Origin: Neoceratodus forsteri
Taxonomy: Eukaryota; Chordata; Ceratodontiformes; Ceratodontidae
Length of the DNA stretch: 64,000 nt
Reading direction: 5' to 3'
Assembly: GCA_016271365.2 (NCBI GenBank)
Contig: CM057454.1
Span: 695,903,501 to 695,967,500 of the forward strand
A program made the position numbers and the translations under genes. The number at the start of each line of letters is the position of its first letter. Position 1 is the stretch's first letter. Under the pieces are notes generated by a model. That model did not search any database. It saw nothing but the letters and a program-made list of their open reading frames with translations, and was not told the origin of the DNA. Of this stretch, positions 54,861 to 64,000 are shown one piece after another.

Positions 54861-55705
54861 TTCAACAATTTCAAGAGCAATGTACAGTATCTGTTTGGCT
54901 GCCACAAAAATTCTTCTATCTGAGACTAAAATCCCTATATTGGATAGTTGCTATGCAAATGACCTCATTTTTGCTGTAAGGCACTATGACCACTTTACTA
55001 TCTGAGTACCTTGCCTTTGTATTTCATTATCAAGGTTTTATCCTCAGAGTGAACGGAGGCAGTGCCTTACAGAGCTATAACAAACTGTTCTCCTCAGTAG
55101 CTCAGGAGATCATGAATTGTGTGATATATGCATAGATTACAGTTATAAAACATGTAGAAAAAAATACTAGATCCTGGTTGGTCAAGAGGATTTGGAACCC
55201 TCTACCTTAACCCACTGTATTAAGGGTAACAACCACTGGCCTGGATGCCCTTCCAGCAATCAGGATGTAGCACAGCCAAACATACATGTCTACCAGAAAG
55301 TTTTCAATTTCTTTCTTGCTGCCATGTTGATAAAGTAAGTACGGCACTGTAACTTAACATCCTTCTCTAACTTCTCTGCTGGGACTAAAGAAGTAGAACT
55401 CTTGTACTTGGACCTTTAATTTAGGGTAAAAAAAAACTAACAAACAAAACAAAAAAAGAGTGTGTGTTTGTCTGAGTTAACTGAACTGAATGGTTATCTG
55501 AACAGTTATCTAGGTGTAAATCTCAGGTGATCGAAAGGACTTGATAGCTGTGAGGGATTGCCTTAGAAAGATTCTGCTACTAGCTTGGCAGAAGACACCA
55601 GGAGAAAGGACTGCTGTGTGACTGGACTTCTCTACTGGGACTATATTGCCCTCCTTCCTTCCCCTCTCACCCAAAGCTAGTTCTACTTTTATAGGCACAG
55701 GATTT
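54861..55705. other. Unassigned sequence
   Basis: No recognised family or frame. Contains an A-rich stretch at about 55,425-55,460. Confidence 0.5.
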
Positions 55706-55983
55706 GACTGACAACAGGAACTTCCTGTTTGGGAGCAGGAAGTGAGTGATCACAGAGCCACCAAAGACCCATCATCCTAGAAGGGCAAGAGTAGCTCTCC
55801 AGCCCCTCTAGCTGCTGGAGGTCTGCCTCTGAGCAAGTAAGGGGTCTACTGAGAAATATAGGATATTCTTTGTCTCAGAACAGGACAATCAGAGCTTAAA
55901 GGCACACAGGCAGAAAGTAAGGACAGAGAAAAAAACAGAGGAAAGAGTAAGGATTGCAAACAGTTAAGGGCCAGAAATAAGAC

Positions 55984-56907
55984 ATGATGGGAGTGGTGCA
56001 GTGCAGTGGCTGTGGAGCAGCAGTCTTCTGGGAGACATTCTGGAGGATGCGGTGTTGTCCCATCTGCAGGCACATCTCTGGGCTGAGGGAGGAGTTGCTC
56101 ATCTCCAGGCTGAGTTGGCCAGGATTTGTGGGACCTCCTCTTCCATCCAGGGACCACCAGTGCCACTGCCATTGCCTCAGAGGTTGCCAAGAAAGAGGAG
56201 CGGTTGGGCCACAGTGGGCTCAGGGAGGGTGAGGGTGGTGGAACAGAGGCACATCCCTCCAGTTGTACCTCTCCACAATTCCTATGCCATTCTGGCAAAG
56301 TGTGGTTCCTCTATGGAGGCACCCACAGTGGAGACCAAGGAGGATGCTGGGAACCTTCACAAAGGAGACCCAGAGAAGGGTGGCAGGGGACCCTGCAGGG
56401 GAAGGAAACAACTCCTGGTGGGAGACTCCATTGTTAGGAAGGTAGAACTGGGGGAGGAAGGGGAGAGGGAAGCAAGGTGCCTGCCTGGCACCATGTCTTG
56501 GAGGGACAGGGAGCGAATCCTCAGGATTGCCGGAGCAGCTGCACAGGGGAGGGAGCTGGATGCCATTGTCCACCTAGGGACAAATGATCTGGCTAAGAAA
56601 GGGATTATAGAAGTGCAGGAAGAGTTTGTGGAATTGGGGAGGGGCCCTAGACAAGTAGCACACAGTAACCTTCTCGGAGGTGCTGCCCATCTATGGCGTA
56701 GGAGAGGCTAGGGTGTTCCACACCATGGGATTCAATCAGTGGTTGAAACACTGGTGTGGAGCTCAGGGATTTGGCTTCATTGGGGACTGGGGGTCCACCT
56801 GGAGTGATGCAAGCCTATACTGGCATGATGGGCTGCATCTGTCCAGGAGGGGAACCAGGATCCTAGGTGATAGGTGTAAATGCTTCATTGGCAAGCATTT
56901 AAACTAG
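55984..56907 (+). pseudogene. CR1 ORF1 (zinc-finger plus SGNH esterase-like)
   Basis: Frame 1 (55,984-56,232) starts MMGVVQCSGCGAAVFWETFW and has CCPICRHISGLREELL, giving two CxxC pairs of a PHD/zinc-knuckle type found at the N-terminus of CR1 ORF1. Frame 2 (to 56,711) has the SGNH/GDSL nucleophile box LLVGDSIVRKVELGEEGE, then LDAIVHLGTNDLAKKG (block III). Frame 3 (56,680-56,907) ends with WHDGLHLSRRGTRILGDR, the catalytic DGLH block V, and a stop. All esterase blocks survive over two frameshifts. ORF1 is thought to be an RNA-associated or esterase protein in this clade. Confidence 0.85.
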
Positions 56908-57079
56908 CCAAGGGGTGAGGCACTGGAAAGGAGCAGGGAAATCCTAGCCCCCCCAAAAAATAATGGTAATAAGTGCAGTAAACACCAACATAGAGGTGTC
57001 GATAGGGAGAAGGGCAGGGGTAAATGGAGAAAGTGACAAAGGCAAGAAGGACAGAGATGGGGCCAAAACAAGTGAGGCC

Positions 57080-57740
57080 ATCAGGAAATGGAGGGTAATG
57101 AGTACCAATGACCGTAGTCTGGGCAACAAGCTCCCTGAGCTGGTGGCCTTGATGGAAGAGGGATGCCTGGATATCGTAGCAGTCACAGAAACATGGTACA
57201 CAGAGAACCATGACTGGGATGTTAACATACCAGGGTACATAACCCACAGGAGAGACAGGCAGGGAGAAGAGGGGAGGAGTAGCTCTCTATGAAAGGGATA
57301 AAAGCAACTGAACAAAAGAGTAAATAGGAGGAGAGGAGGCACTGTGGGTCACCTTGGAGACTGGAAATTGCACCACAATCTGCACAGGGGTTGTGTACAG
57401 ACCCCCATGTCAGAGGGAGGGAATGGACAAGGATATGATAGAAGGCATTCTTAGAATGGCAGAGAAAGGGGAGATACTGTTGATGGGAGACCTGAATATA
57501 CCAGATGGTAACTGGAGCACATTTGCTGCAGCCACATCCAAGAGCAGGGCCATTCTTGATGCCCTACAGGTAGCAGGCCTCAGACAACTAGTTTTGGAAC
57601 CCACTCACGAGGGAGCAATCTTAGATCTCATACTCTCAAGCGGGGCAGTGAGAGGATCTCAGATCTAGAAGTGGGTTGCCATCTGGGAACAAGTGACCAT
57701 CAAACAGTGTGGTTCACATTAAACTCAGCTACAGAGTCAA
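57080..57740 (+). pseudogene. CR1 ORF2 endonuclease domain
   Basis: In frame 56,963-57,292, RSLGNKLPELVALMEEGCLD and IVAVTETWYTENHDWDVNIP give the N-terminal half with the TETW glutamate. A frameshift near 57,290 (GEEGRSSSL) follows. In frame 57,354-57,668, TICTGVVYRPPCQREG and ILLMGDLNIPDGNWSTF hold the GDLN box, with LVLEPTHEGAILDLILSSGA after it. The final SDHQTVWF block lies about 57,690 in a third frame. All catalytic blocks are recognisable. An AP-like nuclease that nicks the target DNA. Confidence 0.87.
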
Positions 57741-58129
57741 GCCATACAAAGTGAGGGTACTGGACTGCAGGAGGCTGACTTTGGCAAGAAGGAGAGTGCC
57801 TCAGAAAAGCACTAGCAAACAGGCTAGAAGGAGGTGTGGAGCAACAATGGGAATCATCAAAACTGCCATCACAGAGGCAACAAGCCTTTGTGTGAAGCAA
57901 ATAAACAAATCAAAATGAAAGAAAAGCCACTATGGTTCTCAAAGAGGTGGCTGTGAAAGTCAGGAAGAAAAGATAGCATTCGGAAGTATAAGAAAACACA
58001 GAAGGAGCAGGACAAAGAGCTGTACCAGTTAAGGCAGAAGGAAGTAGGGAGGAAGTCAGAATAGCAAAGGCCCAAACTAAGGAAAAGATAGCCAACTCGG
58101 TTAAGAAGGGATAAAACCTTTTATAGGTA

Positions 58130-59200
58130 CATCAGCGAGCGTAGAAAGACAAAGGGAGGCATAGTGAGGCTGAATAGAATGAACGTGGGTGGGCAGAGGG
58201 GGACAGTGAAAAAGCAGGGATACTGAACGAATATTTCTGCTCAGTATTCACAAAAGAGGAGGGGGAAGTGCCTAATCCAATTAACAGAAGCACTCTTGAT
58301 AGGGAGGTCGATCCCAGTCCTTTCACAGAAGAAAGGGTTCTGCAAGAACTCCCAAAACTGAAGGTGGACAAAGCAATGGGGCCTGATGGAATTCACCCCA
58401 GATTCTAAAAAAATTAAGGGGAACTAGAAAACCACTGGCTACTACTCTTTTAATAAATCATGGGAGGATGGTGTGGTACCCGAGGACTGGAGGAAGGCGG
58501 ATGTGATTCCCCTTCACAAAAGTGGGACCAAGACAGAGGCAGAAAACTACAGACCTGTAAGTTTGACCTCTGTGGTAGGGAAAGTGATGGAGTTACTTCT
58601 GAAGGAAAGAATAGTGGAGTACCTAGAGGCCAGTGGGACACAGGACCCAAGGCAGCATGGGTTCACAGCAGGAAGGTCATATCAGATGAATCTAATAGAT
58701 TTCTTTGACTGGTTGACCAAAGTAGTAGACTAGGGAGGGCTGTGGACATGGCCTACCTAGACTTTAGCAAGGCATTTGACACGGTCCACACAAAGATTAA
58801 TAGTCAAATTAACCAGCCTGGGAGTAGGTCCCAGGGTGGTAGCCTGGTAAAACATTGGCTGGACAACATGACACAGAAGGTAATTGTAAATGGAGTCCAC
58901 TCTGAAGAAAGAGGGGTTACTAGTGGGTACTGCAGGGTTCAGTATTGGGTCCAGTCCTTTTAATGTCTTCATAAGTGACATTGCAGAGGGACTGGAAGGA
59001 AAGTATGCCTTTGCAGATGACACAAAGATCTGCAACAGGGTTGATACACAAGGAGGCATGAAAAGGATGAGAAGGGACTTGGCAAGGTTGGAGGAATGGT
59101 CAGAAGTATGGCAGCTAGGATTCAATGCAAAGGTGCAAAATAATGCACCTGGGAAACAAGAACCCAGGGAAGAATACACAATGGGGGGAGGTAACAACAA
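58130..59200 (+). pseudogene. CR1 ORF2 reverse transcriptase
   Basis: LKVDKAMGPDGIHPRF (58,355-58,405), then WRKADVIPLHKSGTKTEAEN and YRPVSLTSVVGKVMELLLKE (58,485-58,600), HGFTAGRSYQMNLIDFFDWL (58,655-58,715), AYLDFSKAFDTVHTKI (58,750-58,800), and a palm with FADDTKICNRVDTQGG at about 59,010-59,055. A 6-base loss makes the approach EGKYAFADD rather than EGKVCLFADD. At least five frame changes. Catalytic aspartates are kept in the sequence but the gene is broken. Confidence 0.88.
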
Positions 59201-59351
59201 AAAGGAAAGGGACCTGGGGTAATCATATCAGATGACCTTAAGGTTAGCAAGCAATGTGAGAAGGCAGTAGGGAGGGCTGGGGGTATACTGGGATGCATAG
59301 GGAGAGGCTTCAGCAGCAGAAACAGGAAGTTGTTACCCTCTGTACAGACAG

Positions 59352-59717
59352 TTGGTGAGACCCCATCTGGACTGCTTCCAATTCTGGAGACCCCATCTCC
59401 TCAAGGACATAGACAGGATAGAGGCAGTCCAGAGGAGGGCAACTAAAATGGTGCAGGGTCTGCAAGAGAAGCTGTATGAGGAGAGACTAAAGGAGCTTAA
59501 TATGTATACCCTTGAGGAAAGAAGGGAGAGGGGGGACATGATAGAAACTTTTAAGTACCTCAGTGGAATCAACAAAGTCCAAGAGGGTAGCATCTTTCAG
59601 AAAAAGAGACGTGCAAGAACAAAGGGACACAATTTAAAGATGGGGGTGGTTCAGGGGCAATGCAAGGAAGTATTATTTCACAGAGAGGGTAGTGGATGCA
59701 TGGAACAGCCTTCCTGA
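59352..59717 (+). pseudogene. CR1 ORF2 C-terminal domain
   Basis: One long frame: MVRPHLDCFQFWRPHLLKDI, DRIEAVQRRATKMVQGLQEK, ERLKELNMYTLEERRERGDM and IETFKYLSGINKVQEGSIFQ, then VLFHREGSGCMEQPS where the frame shifts. The same stretch is the most conserved part of all CR1 copies here, so it is useful for subfamily comparison. Confidence 0.9.
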
Positions 59718-59912
59718 GGAGGTTGTGGGGTCTAAAACTGTGGGAAAATTCAAGAATGCATGGGACAGACATAAGGCAATTCTTGAGGGGGGTAGGAACA
59801 AATAGGCTGTTGGTTAACTAGGATCTGTGGCCTATCCTGTAGGTAGGGAAATGAGCAGACTAGATGGGCCAAGCTGTCCTTATCTGCCGTCAAAGTCAAA
59901 GTCTATGTTTAC

Positions 59913-60400
59913 TTACCATAACTTCAGAATTAGCACTGCGCACCATTTGAATGCCTCTTCAACCCACGTCTGCACCTAGAAACCCCTAACATGCACAAAG
60001 ACACATTTAAAGACACATTTAAACACAGACACTCCACTTTTTGCATATTTTTTTCTCAGTTGAATTTTATAGGCCCGTAATCTCCCTACTCCATTGATCC
60101 TTACCCTACCCCCACCCCTTACCCATTCTCCCATATGCTGTCACTCTAGTAAAATTCTGGACCTCAGCGACTAGAGGTAGTAACAATTTTAAAACAGAGA
60201 TCGATACTATATTACAGAAGACAAATGGTTAGCACATTTTTCTTCCATCTTTTGACCCAGCAGAATGTGATACTACTAGGTAAATGTTAACAGTACAGGA
60301 AAGTTTCACATTAATAACTCCTGAGAAATATATTTTGCAATTGCTACACTTAAAAGATATAAAGCAGCAAGACCACACATAATTTCTGCAGAGGCTCTTT
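59913..60400. other. Unassigned sequence
   Basis: No recognised family. AT-rich with a C-rich patch (ccctacccccacccc) near 60,105. Confidence 0.5.
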
Positions 60401-60790
60401 GTTCACCAACAATTTGGATAAAATTCCTGGTTATATTCTTTAAATAGTGTATAATGTCAAATACCTTCCTGATTCTTGGAAGTGAGAGAATAGTATACCA
60501 ATACATAAAAAGGAAGTCTATCTGACCCTGCCGTGTATAGGCCATCAGCCTTTTAGACATGAATCTAAAATGTTATTTAGAAATATACTTAAAAGATTAA
60601 AAGGAGATAGAAAAACTGGGGACTAACAGATTTTCAGGTGGGCTTTAGAACTAATTACTCTACAGTGGATAATATATTTGTCTTAAGACATCTAATTGAG
60701 AAATATTTAAGATTAAGACACAAAACGTCATACAGTCTTTATTGACTACTCGTCCACCTTGATTATATTTCCAGACATATTCTGAAACAA
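60400..60790 (+). pseudogene. Non-LTR reverse transcriptase fragment, clade uncertain
   Basis: Plus-strand frames give KGSLSDPAVYRP followed by a decayed SAF box (family form YRPISLLD), then FQVGFRTNYSTVDNIFVLRH and LIEKYLRLRHKTSYSLY (60,630-60,750), the GFR...ST.DNIF.L..LIEKY block. This differs from CR1, L1 and L2 wording and suggests a Vingi/Ingi- or RTE-like clade. The fragment ends at about 60,790, before the AFD box. Dead remnant. Confidence 0.55.
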
Positions 60791-63675
60791 ATGATTTGAT
60801 ACCTTTTATTGGACCAACATGGATGTGCACTTTACTAGTAGAAAGGGGACTGCCATAAATTTAAGGAGCAGCAAGATGGCTGCACTGCTGCTCCGCTCCA
60901 CACCCCAACAGATGAGCGTTCTTGTGTTTTAAGACTCTAAGACTTTAAATGTTTTAGTTCATCTTTTTTGATATTCTAGTAAGTGGTGCAATGATTTACC
61001 TAATCCCTGACCCTTTCTCAGTGAATTTGAGTTGTTTATACCAAAGTTGCACTAATTATGCCAAAGTTCACATCTTCAGTTGCTGAGTAATGATCAATTT
61101 GAGGTCCAGATGTGCTCCGTTGTCCTCAGAGAAATTGATGGTGACTGAAGGAGTGGAGAGCTGGAGAGGAGATGGAACTGAGTTAACTATTGCTGCTTGG
61201 CCTCGGTCTCTTGGGAAGAGCCTGAGAGGTGTCTGAGGATTGTTTTGCACTATTAATGTTCAAGGTGCAGTCTGCTATTTTAAAAGGTATTCCATTGTTA
61301 CCTAAGGGGTAGTGTGTGGCTGATTTAAAAAGAAAATATGAGAAAATACAGTACTATGCTCAGAGGAGTGCTTTTCTTTGCTTTATTTTTCAGATGGATC
61401 ACATTCCTGAAACCAAACCCCTGATATTGCAACCTATACTGTGCCCTGGAAATACTCCATTATAACTGAGGATGGAATTCGTTTGGCATGGAAAACTGAA
61501 GATGTTTGGAAGAGAATGATGGTGACGGGACTTTGGCCTCCACTTTGAGAAATGGAGCCGAGTTTGTGTTTGAGTTCTGCTTGTGGTAATACTTCCCCCA
61601 CCACCACTTCTATAAAACTCCTATAAAAACACGGTGGCAACATAAGGAGAACTGCTTAGGGGAATTCCCTTCCCCCCATGATGTATTGATTTATTTTATT
61701 TCAGCCGATAACCCATTTATTTGTTACTCCCCACAGCAAAGTGCTAAACCCTGACTCCTGGATCATGTGAGAGGATATTTGATAGTCTGTATTTGTTGCA
61801 GTCTTTGGTGTGTAAAATGACCCCAGGAGGTATCCTTTTTCCCCAAAAGGTAAAAGGTATTGTTTTCAGCACTATAAAAATGTTTATTAGTTGGGACTTT
61901 CTTATGGAGCTTGAACTCTTGATTCTCCTATAATTTATTATCTCCTCTAAGTGGGCTTTTATGTTTATTAGTTGCTTATGATTTGAGACATGGAATTGTT
62001 GGCTCCTTTGACTCTTGGCTTAAGAGAAGAGAGCCATGTTTCTGTTTAAATATGTGTTTTATTTTCTCAGCAAAATCTCTGCAAATTCCCTTCAAGAGAT
62101 GCTGTTTGGCAATAAGTTAAAAATCCTTAAAAGGTACTGCATTGATTATACGGACCCCAGAATTTAAAAAGAGCCTCTTAGCCCTTAATCACAAACCGAC
62201 AAAACTTGTATTTTAAGGTGTACTTAGCCAGTTTTGAACTGAAATGTGGCTAAACATTAAATGCAGAACTGGGGACAGATCCTAGTATGGGTGTTTAGTT
62301 AGTAGATATGTTTTGCTGCAATAAACATTTGCATATGTTCCAGTTATAACATTTTAAACAGCTGGGCTCCTGATGGAGGAATGTTGTGGCCTTTTGAACT
62401 AATAGCATATTAATGCATTAACTCACAGCAAAAAAAAAACATTATTTTGTTGTGTTTTCTAACTTTTATTATATTTTTTACTTTTTATTTTGTTTATGTT
62501 CTAATGGCGAGCTGTTCTAATTAGGGTGATGTTTCTTTAAATATTTAATGGAGACTTACGGGTTTTATTGGTAAAACCCCATTAATTTTATATACAGAAA
62601 CTGTTAAATGCTTGCATCAGCTAAGAGAGTATAACAAGCCCTGTTTTATAGGGTCTTTTTTTTTACTGGGGTAATGTTATAATATTGAGCGCATATATAA
62701 TTTATGTAATGAGTACATAAACTGGCTGAAATTTATACATGCCTTCAGGATTTGATGGCATATTCCTTATTCTGAAGGCTAAAACAATCAACATATATTA
62801 GGATAATTAGAACACTGGATGTTTGTATTTAATGGGTCCGGTTTGCCATTTCACTTATGGTTTGGGGTTAGTCTAGTCAAACCAGGTGGTTTCAACAATC
62901 TTATCAGTGACATGGAGAGGTAACCTTCAGATTTACAGCTAGTTACATTCATGTCTGCTAAGTATGGGAATTTTGGGTCTAACAAGTACTAGTGGTCCAG
63001 ATGTGTACACTTGGACAGGACCCAAGATACCCCACATTTTGTTGGCACAATGATTTCTCAGAATCCTAAATCCCAAAAGTGAGGTAAACCCAGCCATAAC
63101 TGATTTAGATGGAACATCCCCTGGCTATGTAGCTAGGGTGGATTAGTACGTAGAACCTAAAATAGTGCAGTGGTGCCTTGTGGTAAAAGGAACCTAAAGA
63201 GAATTTCACCACTGTTGACATGGAGAGGGGTTGATACGGGTATAGCCCTGGTGAACTACATTAGGAATACAAGTTAGAGGTAATCCTAGATAATACCTGA
63301 AATGTGCTAAGTGGAATTGGTGACAGGTGTGCTCTGATGGAGGGACCAGCACTTGAAAAATGGGAATCTTGTTGTATTTTCTCTTGATTCTATCAGTTTT
63401 TCCCAGCTAGATAATGTGAAAGGCCCACATGGACTTATTTATTTACTATTACCACCAAATGTGTATCCTAGTAGGAATCTAACATAACAATGAGGTTAGC
63501 TGTGATATATAGCTCAGGAATCATGAACTGAAATTATATTCTGAAGTGGACAAGTCAAATGAATAGATATTGATTTGATCTTGCTGGTCTACATTAAATA
63601 TTTATTATGCTGCTGATTGATATATATACTATGATATTTGCCCTAAGCATTATTTTCTGTTTATAATGTGCAGCT
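60791..63675. other. Unassigned AT-rich sequence
   Basis: Near 60,868 the phrase agcagcaagatggctgcact resembles the 5' start of some L1 elements (aagatggc), but no L1 frame follows. Apart from this nothing is recognised; the longest frames are under 70 codons. Confidence 0.5.
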
Positions 63676-64000
63676 TTAGCTGGCCCGGTGGTGCTGAGGG
63701 CTGAGGCGCTGGATGCCTTACCTCACGGTACACTGGTGACCTGGGTTCAGGAACAAGCCTGGGCCATTGGAGGTCAGTGGGGAGGAGGCCAGAGCTGGAT
63801 GGAGCTGCCAACAGGCAAGTTTTCCTCTCCGGAGAGGTACAAGGGCTTCCTCCGGCTGATGTCTGCCACCTGGTGGAGGCTGGGGCAGCACGGACCAGGA
63901 GAAGCCAGGCACTGGGCCTGGGGTGGGAGGAAAGGGGCCATTACTGGGGCTGTGGGACTAATGCGTGCCTCCACATGCATGCATACCCACTCCTGGGGCC
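63676..64000 (+). mobile_element. GC-rich, possibly tRNA-derived SINE or repeat (cut by window end)
   Basis: There is an abrupt change from about 30% GC to over 60% GC at 63,676. The start has an A-box-like TGGCCCGGTGG at 63,681-63,691 and a B-box-like ggttcaggaac at 63,744-63,754, about 55 bp apart, suggesting a pol III promoter. The following 240 bp are GC-rich with no conserved frame. The 3' end is outside the window, so neither a tail nor a duplication can be checked. Confidence 0.4.

Larger units (their letters stand above)
55706..59912 (+). mobile_element. CR1 LINE, most complete copy (~4.2 kb)
   Basis: It holds, in order, a short GC-rich 5' UTR (about 55,706-55,983), ORF1 (55,984-56,907), the ORF2 endonuclease (about 57,080-57,730), RT (58,130-59,060), C-terminus (to about 59,720), and a 3' UTR with gggccaagctgtccttatct and a degenerate tctatg tail at about 59,905. 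The 5' boundary is an estimate from where CR1-like GC-rich text begins. Every ORF has frameshifts, so it is inactive, but it is the reference copy for the CR1 scraps elsewhere in the window. Confidence 0.9.

Noticed and set aside
60868..61250. L1 5' end suggested by agcaagatggctgcact
   Set aside because: Only this short phrase fits; no ORF1 text follows, so I did not call an element.
63718..63980. Minus-strand frames of 64-68 codons at the window end
   Set aside because: GC-rich DNA has few stop codons; both frames overlap, and no domain is visible. A repeat is more likely.
1..64000. CRISPR array, prophage, operons or bacterial genes
   Set aside because: The tandem arrays have no spacer structure of the CRISPR kind, and all coding relics are eukaryotic retrotransposons or hAT transposase.
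1..64000. LTR retrotransposons or endogenous retroviruses
   Set aside because: No gag, protease, integrase or envelope-like text and no long direct terminal repeats were found by eye; all RTs belong to non-LTR clades.

Overview
The window is vertebrate nuclear DNA built almost entirely of nested transposable elements and complex repeats. I find no host protein-coding gene, rRNA gene, tRNA gene or CRISPR array. The mix is CR1-clade LINEs with a terminal ttctatg repeat, L1 elements with decayed ORF1 and ORF2, L2/Rex1-like LINEs, a BED-finger hAT transposon, a MIR-like CORE-SINE and many microsatellites. This points to a large, repeat-rich tetrapod genome. A caecilian amphibian is my best guess, from memory of similar L1 and CR1 families, and it is not proven by the sequence.

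Region 1 (about 1-20.4 kb) is a mosaic of recurring non-coding modules. Module A is about 0.8-1 kb of AT-rich sequence with short reiterated motifs (copies near 0.25-1.29, 1.88-2.88, 3.4-5.5, 7.5-8.7 and 10.35-11.1 kb). Module P is a palindromic GC-rich minisatellite (2.9, 5.5-6.0 and 8.74-9.13 kb). Module H is a foldback hairpin of about 370-460 bp (3.0, 7.15, 9.17, 12.4 and 19.3 kb). Module B is a 60-bp satellite (11.1, 13.2 and 20.0 kb) and module C is a 0.6-0.85 kb spacer (11.5 and 13.5 kb). They recur in fixed order, as A-P-H and as B-C-H. CR1 elements landed in them at 4.18-5.25 kb and 14.14-19.09 kb. The second CR1 was itself hit by a truncated L1 and by a CORE-SINE.

Region 2 (20.4-32 kb) holds two CR1 3' parts, then an old L2/Rex1-like LINE (22.3-31.9 kb). 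A nearly full-length minus-strand L1 of about 6.8 kb splits it, flanked by a perfect 13-bp target-site duplication. The L1 in turn carries a CORE-SINE and a separate insertion of about 0.37 kb.

Region 3 (32-49.5 kb) contains a 345-bp tandem duplication, a degenerate minisatellite, and a large decayed hAT element starting with a terminal-repeat-like sequence at 37,855. The hAT carries BED-finger and dimerisation-domain remnants and is split by a 2-kb minus-strand CR1. Downstream lie a 71-74 bp minisatellite, a 153-bp tandem repeat, a nested palindrome of about 1.1 kb centred near 47,563, a CR1 scrap and a minus-strand ORF remnant.

Region 4 (50.7-64 kb) has a minus-strand CR1 scrap abutting an L2/Rex1-like LINE, an L1 ORF1 remnant, the most complete CR1 of the window (about 55.7-59.9 kb, with ORF1, endonuclease and RT all frameshifted), a small RT fragment, about 2.9 kb of unassigned AT-rich sequence, and a GC-rich, possibly tRNA-derived repeat cut by the window end.

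Every coding relic carries stops or frameshifts, so no element here looks autonomous today. The nesting gives a relative age order: module repeats, then CR1, then L1 and CORE-SINE.
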